64,000 bases of DNA from Branchinecta lynchi. Taxonomy: Eukaryota > Arthropoda > Branchiopoda > Anostraca > Branchinectidae. Positions 1 to 10,330 of the stretch are shown piece by piece. The stretch lies in NCBI GenBank assembly GCA_023053575.1, contig JAKZAP010000006.1, positions 11,045,280 to 11,109,279 on the forward strand, read 5' to 3'. Both the position numbers and the translations under genes were made by a program. Under the pieces are notes generated by a model. The model made no database searches. It was given only the letters and a program-made list of their open reading frames with translations, and was not told the origin of the DNA. Position 1 is the stretch's first letter. Each line of letters opens with the position of its first letter.

Positions 1-784
1 TGAGAATGCGTTATATTGTCAAAAGCACCAGCCATATCTATAGAACATATATGAATAGCAGACTTCTCGCGGGTAGCCTGCTTCATCATTTTTGTTAATA
101 TGTGATGAGCGTGCGCAGAACTGGCGCTCGAACGGAATCCAAGTTGCATTGAACCAAAACGACATTTTTCAATTAATTCTGGAAGAAGGACGTATTCCAG
201 GATTTTGCTTATGGTACAAGAAACTGTAATTGGTCTATAGCTTTTGCAAAGGTCTGTGTCTTTCCCTCGCTTAATCACCGATGTTACAGTACCCGAGAGG
301 AAACTATTCGGAACCAAACCCTGGCATAAACAAATTTGAAACAGAAGTTGGAGGTGTTGTGTTAAAGCTGGACACTCAGTTTTGAAAAAATCGGCACTAA
401 GGCCATCAGAATCTGTGGAACCAGTTCTTCTTAATTTTCGGAAAGCAATTTCGATGGAAGAACAAGTCACGGGAAGAACAGAGGGTTGAAATATCTTCCT
501 TGGTAGGTATTTAAGAAGTAAATTTTCATAGCGCTGCTGAATTTGGTTTTTGCAACCACTGAATAGCCCACTGTAGTGGCTGGTCCAGTCAGCCGTAGTT
601 AGTGCGGAAGGAGGTACAGCTGAACCTTTATCTGTCCGAAGGACCTTTTGCCACGCTTTTTTGTCAGTGGGAGCATCTAAGCCATTCAAACGAGCATTTT
701 TAAGTAAAGATTTGTATTCACGCTTCGTTTTAGCTTTCAGATTAAAAACAGTACCATTCCCTGGGCGTCCACAAGCAATCCAAA
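1..784 (-). CDS. LINE-a ORF2 reverse transcriptase, N-terminal half (partial, frameshifted)
   Basis: A minus-strand frame is open from about 784 to the window edge. It carries early RT motifs: YRPITVSCTISKILEY near 190-240, then LGFRSSASSAHAHHIL, then IDMAGAFDN at about 15-41, which is RT motif A with its catalytic aspartate at 36-38. The catalytic FADD-type motif would lie beyond base 1. The frame is one register off the endonuclease ORF, which closes at 742. The two join naturally near 770-785, where the protein continues CGRPGNGTVFNLK, so a 1-base indel explains the break. Role: target-primed reverse transcription of the LINE RNA. The identification as RT is firm; the clade is not. Confidence 0.85.
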
Positions 785-1773
785 TTGTTTAGCCAAAATT
801 TGGCCGTATTCTTCGCCTTTTTAACTTCAGGACTGACTTTCCAAATAGGCTTCCTTGTTCCAACTCGAATTTTCTCAGTCGGTACAACAATATCGGCTGC
901 CACTTTCAAGCAATGGACAAGCTCACTATAATAGCAATTAATATCGACGGATGAAGTAGTAGCTGCTATACCAGTCTGAAGAAGGTGAAAAAGAACTTTT
1001 AAAAGCGAGAGAAGATTAGTTAACGTAGAAATGTAGAGCATAACATCTATACGATTCCAGTTACGCTTTTGGATCCAGGCCTTCTTGGGATTTGGACAAC
1101 TGATTCCAAAAACTGGGACAACCAAACAGAAAGACAGAGGCAGATGGTCGTCCTCAGTCTTCTCCTCATCAACCTCAACAATACCGTCAATGAGACATGG
1201 TTCAGAAACAATCAAATGATCAAGGTTGGAAACATTAGCGCCACGATTATGTATGTATGAAAAGGGTACAGGTAAAGAATCGAAAAATAAGTCAGTCCGT
1301 GTAGAAGAAGTTAGAAGATCAGTGTTGACATCCCCAACGAGAGCCCATTTCATTCCTTTTCGTGAAATGTCCGATATAAGTGTTCTGATTTTCTGACAAG
1401 CCTTGGCAAATGAACTATGTGATGCAATGTTCCGCCGGTCACAAGGTAAATATACGTTAACAAGAACAATATTGTCCAACTGAACGGCAAGAGCATATCG
1501 CCCAGACTGGAACAGTCTTCGTGGTGCTGAACACTCGCTGGCTCGAACAAAAATGGCTAACCCACCGGAAGGACGGCCTCTAGTTTTCATTGCCGGCTGT
1601 ATGAACACAAAATGATCAGGTGATCGGCGCAAGCTTTCGCTGCTAGGTGTTGACAGAAGATGCTCTTGAAGGCAAAGTATGTCCGAATTACTGAGCAAAT
1701 CATCAAATAATAGATCTTCGTCCTTTATGCCATTTACATTTGGGAAATACAGCGGATTTTCTTTTCCTGACAA
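742..1773 (-). CDS. LINE-a ORF2 endonuclease domain (APE/EEP type)
   Basis: A 343-codon frame with the signature residues of exonuclease-endonuclease-phosphatase domains: ILCLQEH (catalytic Glu), SGGLAIFVR, NVYLPCD, ALVGDVNTD (GDxN), and the final LDHLIVS and EDDHLPL His/Asp motifs. In LINEs this domain nicks the target DNA to prime reverse transcription. The listed start is a TTG at 1771-1773; upstream codons stay open, so the true start is uncertain and lies close to the ORF1 stop. The ORF ends early at 742 because of a frameshift, and the RT continues in another register (1-784). Confidence 0.85.
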   Translation of the reverse strand: MSGKENPLYFPNVNGIKDEDLLFDDLLSNSDILCLQEHLLSTPSSESLRRSPDHFVFIQPAMKTRGRPSGGLAIFVRASECSAPRRLFQSGRYALAVQLDNIVLVNVYLPCDRRNIASHSSFAKACQKIRTLISDISRKGMKWALVGDVNTDLLTSSTRTDLFFDSLPVPFSYIHNRGANVSNLDHLIVSEPCLIDGIVEVDEEKTEDDHLPLSFCLVVPVFGISCPNPKKAWIQKRNWNRIDVMLYISTLTNLLSLLKVLFHLLQTGIAATTSSVDINCYYSELVHCLKVAADIVVPTEKIRVGTRKPIWKVSPEVKKAKNTAKFWLNNLDCLWTPREWYCF

Positions 1774-1806
1774 TTCATTATTTACCCATACCCACTGCTT
1801 TCCTCA

Positions 1807-3081
1807 TTACACTGCATCTGAGACTGAAGGAAACGTGACAGCCGTCGCAGTTAGCACATTTCGGAGGAAGGGAGCATTCGAGTCTTCGTTATAACTGTGA
1901 CAACCAGCACAACGCGCGCATTTTGGCGAGTCAGACGGATGCGGGCATTGGGCTATGCCATGATTTGGTGACTGACAGCGAAAGCAACGCTTTGGCATTC
2001 GGTGGAATTCATGGATACGGAAAACTTCGTACCCTATTTTCACCCCGATTTTGATGGCCGAAAGGAGAGCAACTTGATTTTTGAAACCGATTTTGAATGA
2101 ACGCGAGTCAGATATAGCCAGGACTTCACAAGCTTCAGGAATAAGGGATTTCAAGGCATCAGCGGTTATGGTGGCTGGAACGCTTCGGACAACACCAAAA
2201 TATTTAGGAGATAGAACTTTGGCCGTAGTCCCTTCTGGCAGACCCTTAGTGAACGATCTCGCAACAACCTCCGCATAAGAAGCACTTGAAGTGTGGACGA
2301 TGAGACGGTTTCTTTGAGTGATGGCTCTAACATTCGTGATCCCTTCGTTACCTTCGATGGTGTCTATGTGCTGCGTCCTGGAATGGATGTTAAGAAGATC
2401 GGAAGGGATATTATTTACAATAACAGTGTGCGTATCGGAGGGTGGTAGACACTGAATGGCCGTCATAGTCTCGATAGGTGTTGTGACCGCAGCGCAACGA
2501 TCAAGGGTAGCGACCCTTTCTGCAATGAAGCGGACGTCATTAGCAACAGAACTTAGCTGGCTAGTCAACACGGAAATCGCAACTGCTGGAACGACTGGAA
2601 CTTCGCTTGGAAACCGTATGACGAAGTCGGGAATAGCAACGTCCAAATCATCACAACGACGGAAAGCATAGATAATGTCACATATATGATTGCCATGTGT
2701 ATTTCTTCTTGGAGGGAGCTCGTCGGGAAAAGCTAGAGTCCACAATAACTTTTTTGCAGCAACAATTGCTTCAGTGAAAAATTCCGCAGCAAACTTTTTG
2801 ACTGAAGTAGGATCAAGACCCGAGTCAAGACTTTTCTGCAAAAAATTCAGAGCAGGCTGGTACATCAGACTAGCAGATATTTCATCATTGCCTTCACTTG
2901 GCGCCATTCCACAAACACAAGCTCTTTGAATTGTCATTGGCAGTACTCCGGGATCAGCCGTCTCCCCCCCCCCCACAATGACTGGATCCAACCCGGATCT
3001 GTAAATGTTATGTCTAGGACTAACGGCTGTCCTGTGCGGCCAAGTTCTCTCCAACCCCTTAACCCTAAATGTTCTATTCAT
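1807..3081 (-). CDS. LINE-a ORF1, gag-like RNA-binding protein with CCHC zinc knuckles
   Basis: A frame of about 424 codons. Near its C-terminus is a classic CX2CX4HX4C knuckle (CFRCQSPNHGIAQC, about 1960-2000), then a second Cys-rich stretch (CARCAGCH). A third knuckle (KCANCDGCHVSF...RC, about 1812-1860) is present only in the next register, so one indel after knuckle 2 breaks the protein. In that register the ORF would stop with TAA at 1778-1780, abutting ORF2. Such ORF1 proteins coat LINE RNA. The start at 3081 is doubtful: an 11-C run at 2964-2974 lies just inside it, and Met codons at 2935-2937 and 2905-2907 are alternatives. Confidence 0.8.
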   Translation of the reverse strand: MNRTFRVKGLERTWPHRTAVSPRHNIYRSGLDPVIVGGGETADPGVLPMTIQRACVCGMAPSEGNDEISASLMYQPALNFLQKSLDSGLDPTSVKKFAAEFFTEAIVAAKKLLWTLAFPDELPPRRNTHGNHICDIIYAFRRCDDLDVAIPDFVIRFPSEVPVVPAVAISVLTSQLSSVANDVRFIAERVATLDRCAAVTTPIETMTAIQCLPPSDTHTVIVNNIPSDLLNIHSRTQHIDTIEGNEGITNVRAITQRNRLIVHTSSASYAEVVARSFTKGLPEGTTAKVLSPKYFGVVRSVPATITADALKSLIPEACEVLAISDSRSFKIGFKNQVALLSAIKIGVKIGYEVFRIHEFHRMPKRCFRCQSPNHGIAQCPHPSDSPKCARCAGCHSYNEDSNAPFLRNVLTATAVTFPSVSDAV

Positions 3082-3355
3082 GTATTAGATACAAATCTAG
3101 TTTTAACCTCCCATAAGATAAGATATCCCCTAGAGGCACCTATCCTTGTTCAAAGTTCAAGATGCAAGTATTACCCTTTTTGGATGTTTCCTCATCGCTT
3201 TCAAAAATCATAGACAAAAGGGACCAACCAGCGCACGACGTTATCCACTGCTTCCTGGCCTAAGATTGAAAATTAAGTGTCTTTTTCTGTGTGTTTGTGT
3301 TTTATTTATTTCCTTTCATTTACTCCGCTTTTTCAAAATGGTGGGTTACAAATAA

Positions 3356-3625
3356 ATTACTTGCTTACTATCTTTATGGGCGAGGGCTACCCTGAGGAAC
3401 CTCGCCGACCTGTCCCCAGCTATTTTATATCTAAAAAACAATCTTTCCCATGACGATGCACAACCATTCTTTAGTCGCTCCTCTCCATTATCTCCAGATA
3501 TTTCTAACCTAGTTGACTCAAACTTTCACATTCACACAGCAAATGCTTTAGGTTCTCGTTCAGATTACCACACATCAGGCATGAAGATCAAGAAGTCGTT
3601 GGCAAAAGTCACTGAACAACTGTGA
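3356..3625 (+). CDS. Unrecognised coding-like open frame, possible exon
   Basis: About 89 codons are open up to a TGA at 3623-3625, with no good ATG start. The translation from about 3386 has a normal globular-protein composition (for example LRNLADLSPAILYLKNNL, then NLVDSNFHIHTANALG), unlike the repeat-derived frames around it. A pyrimidine-rich stretch followed by AG at about 3384, or CCCCAG at about 3419, could be splice acceptors. It lies on the same strand as the two ARF-GEF-like exons, but I see no similarity that ties it to them. It could be an exon, a pseudogene fragment or chance. Confidence 0.3.
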   Translation: MTCLLSLWARATLRNLADLSPAILYLKNNLSHDDAQPFFSRSSPLSPDISNLVDSNFHIHTANALGSRSDYHTSGMKIKKSLAKVTEQL

Positions 3626-3672
3626 ACAAGTCATCATGGACCTTTGTTACGACCAAGACCAGTCTCTAGGTG

Positions 3673-4020
3673 CAGGGGCGTCACGATTGGGGAGGAGGGG
3701 AGCCCCCCCCCCAATGCTGTCAGCCAGTCGGTAAAAAATAACCGAGTCGGCGCGAAGCGCCGCGATTTTCCTTCAAAACAATTGATTTTTTTCATGAAAA
3801 CAGTCAGTTTTTTCAGAAAATTGGTCGATATTTCGTCAAAATAGCCGTTTTTTCTGAAAATCAGTGGATTTTTCTGAAAATCAGTCGTATTTTTTTCAAA
3901 AATGTAATTTTTGTTGTTGAAAACAGTCGTTTTTTCTGCAGAAAAGGTCGGTAAAGATTACCAGTCAGTCGGTAAATACCTCGCCCCCCCCCCCAAACAT
4001 TTTGGCTAGTAACGCCTCTG
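3673..4020. mobile_element. hAT-like non-autonomous element (348 bp) with perfect 8-bp target duplication
   Basis: The terminal inverted repeats CAGGGGCGTCA and TAACGCCTCTG are flanked on both sides by the same 8 bases, TCTAGGTG (3665-3672 and 4021-4028). Eight-base duplications with CAGGGGCG ends are typical of hAT elements. The interior has no ORF; it is C-rich at both ends and has repeated AGTCGATTTTTTCTGAAA-type motifs. A related copy lies at 29206-29522 and pieces of one at 60770-61545. Confidence 0.88.
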
Positions 4021-4028
4021 TCTAGGTG

Positions 4029-4565
4029 TCCCATTAGGGCCGGCTAAGCTGTAAAAACTTTACCTTTGACCTTACATCCTCCTAAGCTATTAGTGGCGCA
4101 TAGGCCGTCCGGGGAGCCTCTCCATTGATCACAAAAGCTGTGCGGCTGCAATGATTTCTTTCCCTTATGGAGCGAGGGCCATGTTGGCCTCCTTCTGGTC
4201 ACGATCGTACTGCTTCCATAGAGTCTACCTTGGCTCGCTTGGTTGGCCTCCTCTTCCTTCAAGCTACCACTGATCCGCTTCTGAGGTCTTGGTGTATCCG
4301 CACCACTATTAAAACACTTATGAACTACCGTGACCAGTACAGTATATACTCGCTAGAACGGAAAGGTCAGGGATGCCACTTCGGTGAAAGCTTATGTGAT
4401 ACTAGATAAAAATGTGTTCTGTTGTGGTATTCCTTTGTAACAGTTTGATGAATCATTTTGTGCAGAACTAATCAAACTAGACCTACGTTACTGGGCAAAG
4501 TGAAGTGTTGCAGAATCCTTTGTTCGGCAACGCCGACTCAAGTGTTGCGAGAGCAACACTTTGGT
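4029..4565. other. Unassigned DNA
   Basis: GC is slightly higher than in the neighbours around 4030-4290. Short overlapping frames on both strands do not resemble a known protein. Nothing further is recognised. Confidence 0.4.
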
Positions 4566-4966
4566 TTTTATTTCTTCGCTATCTGTTAAATCTTAAAAAT
4601 GGTATATTCCAAGACGATTTTTGTTTTTCTGAACTAATGACAAAATCCTTAATCACATGGCTATACCCCAGGGTTTAAAGCAAAAACAGAATATCGGAAG
4701 TAGGGACTAAATAGAATTTGCAGCCAGTTAAACTTCGTCATTTTCAATCGTAAACATGGGGGCTGGTGAAAACTGGGAACATTATTTTATATCAACTAGT
4801 TGGTCTTATCTATTGATATGGTCTAATAGCCGATTAACTTTTAAGTCCCTGACATGTCTCAACATTCCGCCTGTTTTTTGTTACAGTGTATACCGTACCA
4901 CTGAAGTTGTCAACCCTTGACACTTTATATCAAAAGACACATAAAGGCTATCCCTGAACGTTGGAA
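4566..4966. repeat. First part of a long degenerate tandem repeat
   Basis: Blocks such as GCAGCCAGTTAAACTT, CTGGTGAAAA and ACTGAAGTTGTCAACC recur at 7940-8600 and 8930-9430. The array was interrupted by A1 to A3. Confidence 0.6.
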
Positions 4967-6471
4967 AACAAGACCAAAGGTTTCGATGGGATCCCAAAAA
5001 TTCAATATCTGATCCAGACAACTGGGTCTTGTCTTAGCCAGATCCAGTCATCGCCAGACTCCTTGAACATTTTTACAATTAATATTCAGAAAAAGATTAA
5101 GGCCAAATAGCTAATCACCTGAGAAAACCAAGTTCAGATATGGATTCAGCATGTGTGTTAACCCCTATAAGTTATATCTGTTTTGACGAAAACTTCCTGC
5201 CACTTCTGCCAATTTCCCGGTTCCGGCTGAACTCCAGAACTACTTGTCCGGCGAAAAAAGAAAGCTCAAAGACGAAATCATGGTATCTTCTTTCCCCAGT
5301 AATGAACATCTAATCAACTTCAAATAGAAATTTAGCTTATAACAAATTTTCCGATTCCAGCCGGATTCCGGTCGAACTATATGTCCGGGTAAAATATGAT
5401 TGTCATACAGGGACTCAGCATCTCTTCATACCCCTAAATCGCTTATCTAATCAACTAGAAATAAAGCTTTAACTTCCAACAGTTTTCCGGTTTTGGCCGG
5501 ATTTCGGGCGAACTACATGTCCGGGTAGAAAATTGTTTTCACATAACTGTTCAGCATGTCTTCTTGCCCTCAATCGAACATCTAATCAACTCCAAATAAA
5601 ACTTTTTATTTTGACAAACTTTCCGGTTTGGGCCGGATTCCGGTCGAAATACTTGTCCGTCGCGAAAATAGTGTTCACCATCGTCTTCAGCATGTCTTCC
5701 TACCTCTAAATCGAACATCTAATCAACTTCAAATAAAACTTTTACTTTCAACAAACTTTCCGGTTTGGGCCGGATTCTGGGCGAGATACTTGTCCGTCGA
5801 GAAAACAGTTTTCACCATCGTCCTTAGCATGTCTTCGTACCCCTAAATCGAACATCTAATCAACTTCAAAAAAAACTTTTACTTTCAACAAACTTTCCGG
5901 TTTTGGCCGGATTCCGGGCGAACTACTTGTCCGATGACAAACTGGTTTTCACCATCGTGTTCAGCATGTCTTCTTACCCCATAATCGACTATCAAATTAG
6001 CTGTTTCAAAATATTTTGTTTGCCTCTTAATTTGAACCCCCTCCCCCACCCCTAAATGTAGAGCTACAAAGCCCATCTACGAACTTGACTGGTCCGACGA
6101 CCCACCGAATGTCACACCAAGTTTCATCAAAATATCTCATTCCCTTCGAGAGTTATCGTGCTTACAGACAAAATGGTTTTCACCATCGTGCTCAGCATGT
6201 ATTCTTACCCCATAATCGACTATCACATTAGCTGTTTCAAAATATTTTGTTTACACCTTAATTTGAACCCCCACCCCTAAATGTAGGGCTACAAAGCCCA
6301 TCTACGAACTCGACTGGTCCGACGACCCAGCGAATCCTCACACCAAGTTTCATCAAAATATCTCATTCCTTCGAGAGTTATCGTGCTTACAAACGGACGG
6401 ACGGACGGACAGACGGACAACTTTTGCGATGTCATAGGTATCCCTCCACTTACGTTTTGGGATCCCAAAAA
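4967..6471 (+). mobile_element. Family A element A1, the most complete copy (about 1.5 kb)
   Basis: It begins AACAAGACCAAAGGTTTCG followed by TGGGATCCCA and an inverted GGTCTTGT about 50 bases in. It ends with an (ACGG)n microsatellite at about 6394-6420 and a terminal ACGTTTTGGGATCCCAAAAA. The core is about five tandem units of 134-137 bp. There is no coding sequence. The ends, core array and tetranucleotide block match the plan of Helentron-associated non-autonomous elements (HINE/pearl). I infer that class; no helicase is present. Confidence 0.8.
5225..6040 (+). repeat. Tandem array of about 136-bp units inside A1
   Basis: The motif GGCCGGATTC or a variant recurs at 5225, 5359, 5495, 5631, 5768 and 5905, spacing 134, 136, 136, 137 and 137. 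Each unit carries CCGGTTTTGGCCGG, GAACTACTTGTCCG, TTCAGCATGTCTTC and ATCTAATCAACTTCAAAT in that order. The same units appear in nearly all family A copies. Confidence 0.9.
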
Positions 6472-6616
6472 GGAATAAATTGCTGTTAAGGTTTGAAATC
6501 GATTTGTGTAATGCTAGCTATTGTCTGAATTTTGCAAAAAGTGTACAGTTGTTTTCACAGTGATAGTTCAAATTGACCGGTAATTCGTTTGTCGAAATTC
6601 ACCACATCAGTTAAAT

Positions 6617-7157
6617 ATTTTATGTAATTCATGTGTTCAGCATGTCTTCTTGCCCTCCAACTCCAAATAAAACTTTTAATTTTAACAAACTTTCCTGTTT
6701 GGGCCGGATTCCGGGCGAACTACTTGTCCGTCGAGAAAATGGTTTTCACCATCGTCCTCAGCATGCCTTCCTACCCCTTAATCGAACATTTAATCAACTT
6801 CAAATAAAACTTTTACTTCTAACAAACTTTCCGGTTTTGGCCGAATTCCGGGCGAACTACTTATCCGATGGCAAAATATTTTTCAGCATCGCGTTTAGCA
6901 TGTCTTCCTACCCCATAATCGACTATCAAATTAGCTGTTTCAAAATATTTTATTTGCCCTTTAATTTGAACCCCCACCCCTAAATGTAGGGCTACAAAGC
7001 CCATCTACGAACTTGACTGGTCCGACGACCCAACGAAGCCTCACACCAAGTTTCATCAAAATATCTCATTCCCTTCGAGAGTTATCGTACTTACAGACGG
7101 ACAGACGGACAACTTTTGCGATGTCATAGGTATCCCTCAACTTACGTTTTGGGATCC
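6617..7157 (+). mobile_element. Family A element A2, truncated at its left end
   Basis: Begins inside the 136-bp unit array and ends with the complete ACGTTTTGGGATCCCAAAAA terminus at 7143-7157. It lacks the AACAAGACC end. Confidence 0.8.
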
Positions 7158-7214
7158 CAAAAAGGAAAAAGTTAAACTGTCTGCAAAGTTAATTTAGTCC
7201 CTTTTTCCGACATT

Positions 7215-7931
7215 CTGTTGTTTTTTTGGGATCCCGGCCAAAACCGGAAAGTTTGTTAAAAGTAAAAGTTTTATTTGAAGTTGACTAGATATTCAATTTA
7301 GGGGTAGGAAGACGTTTGTTAAAATTAAAAGTTTTATTTCAAGTTGATTAGATGTTCGATTTAGGGCAAGAAGACATGCTGAACACTTATGTGAAAATTC
7401 TTTCTACCTGGACATGTAGTTCCCCCCGAATCCGGCCAGTTGATTAAACAACCGATTTAAGGGTAAGAAGAGATGCTGAATCCGTGTTTGACAATCATAT
7501 TTTACCCGGAAGTATAGTTTGACCGGAATCCGGCTAGAGTCGGAAAATTTGTTATAAGTGAAATTTTTATTTGAAGTTGATGAAGTTGATGAACATTATT
7601 GGGGAAAGAAGATACCCTGAGTTCGTTTTTGAGCTTTCTTTTTTCGCCGGACAAGTAGTTCTGGAGTTCGGCCGAAATCAGGAAATTGGCAGAAGTGGCA
7701 GGAAGTTTTCGTCAGAACAGATATGACTTATAGGGGTAAACACACATGCTGAATCCATATCAGAACTTGGTTTTCTCAGATGACTAGCTATTTGGCCTTA
7801 ATCTGTTTCTGAATTTTAATTGTAAAAATGTTCAAGGAGTCTGGCGATCACTGGATCTGTCTAAGACAAGACCCAGTTGTCTGGATCAGATATTGAATTT
7901 TCGGGATCCCATCGAAACCTTTGGTCTTGTT
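7215..7931 (-). mobile_element. Family A element A3, microsatellite end deleted
   Basis: Opens with TTTTTTTGGGATCCC fused directly to a core unit (GGCCAAAACCGG), so the microsatellite segment is missing. It ends with GGGATCCCATCGAAACC and GGTCTTGTT. It lies opposite in orientation to A1 and A2. Confidence 0.8.
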
Positions 7932-9440
7932 AGTCGTAGACGTCATGGTTGGTGAAAACTTGAAACATTGTCTTATATCGTAGGATGATAAAGCTATCCG
8001 TAACTTTTCAGGGTCAAAATACCAATGCGACTTTACTAATTATTTCGAAACTACGTTATTGTTTTTTACATTATCATCTGTGTCCGTTACGTAAAGACTT
8101 AATTCTAAATTATAGTGATAGACCGAAGAAACTAATTTTCTTACCCTCAGATTTGTAGAGATCAAATAGAATGTGCACTATTTTGCATAAGTTTCTATCC
8201 CCTTATGAGCACCTTCTAGAAATCGATTCTTACTTTCAAGTCCATCTCCCCGTGATGACATGGTACCAAATTATTCTTACTATCAAATACGCCGGAAGCA
8301 AATAATACGTACGCCAACTGGCAAAAGCATCGAACACCTCATCACCGAAGATAATTATGGTTCAACAGTTGATTGTTGCTTACGAGTCCCCTACATGTCT
8401 CGCAATTGGAGTCGGCGTATTTTTGGTTTCACTGTGTAACTTACTACTGAAGTTGTCAACCCCTCTAAACTTTCAAACTATTGTATCGGTCACCGTTGAA
8501 AAAAAAACCACAATATCGGTAGGGGCTAAATTGACTTTGCAGCCAGTTGAACTTTATCCTTTTCAGTCGTAGAAACCGTGACTGGTGAAAACTTGGAACA
8601 TTATCTTCTATGATCTAGTTCGTATTATGAAGCTATCCGTAAATTGTTCAGGTTCAAAATACCATAGATGCCACTCTACTAACTATGGAGTAACTATTTA
8701 CATTATCATTTGTATCCGTTGCGTTAATACTTAATTCTAGGTTACAGTGATCAGACCACCATGATAGACCATTCTAGCATCTCATGAAAATGACAATGCT
8801 TTAGCAACTGATTTTTTTTGTAAGTCCCTCTCCCCTTGATAGAAATGAACAAAACTTTCTTAAAAAACACAGAAACAAAATAGGTGAACAAACTAGGAAA
8901 AGTTGGAAACCCCTCACCGCCGAAGATGATTATGGTCTAACAGCCGATTGGTACTTACGAGTCCCTGACATGTCTCGCAATTGGGTTCCGTCTATTCTTT
9001 GTTCGAGTGTGTACCCTACCACTAATGTTGTCAGCCCCTCGGTCAACCCCTCAAACGGTGATAGACCATGGGGACTAATTTTCTCACCCTCAGATTTATA
9101 GAGATCAAATAAAATATGCACCAATTTGCACAAGTTTCTAGCCCCTCATGGACCCCTTCAAGCAACCGACTCTTACTTACAAGTCGATCTCCCATAGATA
9201 GACATGGTACCGAACTTTTCTGACGATCAAATACACTAGAAACAAATAATAGGATTGATAGGTACACCAACTACCAAAGTTGCTAACCACTCGTCGCTGA
9301 AGATTATTATGGTCTAACAGCCAGTTGTTGCTTACAAGTCTCATACATGTCTCACGATTGAGATCGGTCTGTTTTTGGTTTCAGTGTGTACCTTACTACT
9401 GAAGTTGTCAACCCCTCTGAACTTTCAAAGTATTGAATCT
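7932..9440. repeat. Degenerate tandem array, unit roughly 380-630 bp
   Basis: The block ACATGTCTC...GTGTGTACC...ACTGAAGTTGTCAACCCCTC recurs at about 8390-8465, 8970-9040 and 9345-9420. GGTGAAAACTTG...GAACATT recurs at about 7947 and 8585. No coding frame is convincing. It continues the repeat seen at 4566-4966. Confidence 0.65.
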
Positions 9441-10330
9441 TGTGAAGGAATGTTTGTACCCAAAAACGGATGAAATATACGTTCATCAGCTCATCAAGAT
9501 CTATTAATTTTGTTGACAAAAAATTCTACCTGTATTAGTTCAAAAGTTGACTTTTTTGCCGTAGGCCAACTTTCTAATATCACCACTTAGAAAGGAGCAA
9601 AGGGTAAGCTCTAATTTCTTTAGCAGTGAAAGAACTTTTAAAGTTTAAGAGCCCATCTTATATGATTTCTCTTCCTCAATCCCAAGTGTAAGAAATGAAA
9701 TGATAAACTTAGCTGAAATTCTGAACAGAAATGGGTAGAAGCAATAGATGGCAGACCTTTTGGTCCCGTTGGAAAATGCCAATTTTTTTATTCTGTAAAT
9801 CTTTCTTTTTATAACCCAAAGAAGATATATTAGCTGTGGGGCCAGGGAACTGCCGCACATATTTAGCACTTATAGATTTTAGTCCATCTTCAATAAAACT
9901 GGTACCTGTCTTCTTGCCTGCTAGAACGGAGCTTTCCACTAGAAAGCAAAAACATGGTTTGATGAAACGAAAGCCTGGCTGCATCTTCACATAGTCCTCT
10001 CTGACACAGGCTATACAGCTCCACTTCACTTTATGACAATTGCATATATGCTTTAGTTGTAAGACTTGTAAGATAATGACAAGTGCCCATTAATTTGCTC
10101 GAGCATGAAATGTTGTGCCGCATTTATTTTGAAATTAAAAATTAAAATTACACACTAGGCTCCGGCTCAATTACAAGCAAAAACCATCCTTTTTGGCCCC
10201 AGGCAAAAGTTCTACGGAGCTTTCCAAATCTAATGTCATATTCATCAATCCGGCCTAAGGTCCACACTTTTCGTAAAAACCGCACAGGATAGACCCTTAC
10301 CACTTTCTAGAAATAAGCTAAAATCAGGGT
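9441..10330. repeat. Mostly unassigned DNA; 9830-10200 has an inverted copy at 52125-52372
   Basis: On the minus strand, 9830-10031 and its flank to about 10200 match 52125-52372 in order (GCAAAAACCATCC, then GTGGAG...GCATAGCC, CATCAAACCATG, GGAAAGCTCC, TAAGTGCTAAATATGTGC). The minus frame 9709-10029 reads like protein over the shared part (WSCIACVRED, then SISAKYVRQFPG), but no family is recognised. The shared stretch may be an unclassified mobile element or a duplicated exon. Confidence 0.5.

Larger units (their letters stand above)
1..3090 (-). mobile_element. LINE-a, non-LTR retrotransposon, 3' part beyond the window edge
   Basis: Reading on the minus strand, a gag-like ORF1 is followed by an ORF2 with an APE-type endonuclease and then reverse transcriptase, which runs off the window at base 1. 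This order is that of CR1/Jockey/I-group LINEs; I cannot place it more finely. ORF1 and ORF2 each contain one apparent frameshift and an 11-base C run lies in the ORF1 5' region, so the copy looks decayed. No 5' UTR boundary or target duplication is identifiable near 3090. Confidence 0.85.

Noticed and set aside
2963..2975. Long C runs here and at 33100, 44650, 55427 and 57368 as functional G-quadruplex sites
   Set aside because: They are homopolymers in repeat DNA, prone to slippage and sequencing error. There is no positional conservation to support a role.
5225..6040. CRISPR-like array
   Set aside because: The 136-bp units are contiguous tandem repeats with no spacers, in an animal genome.
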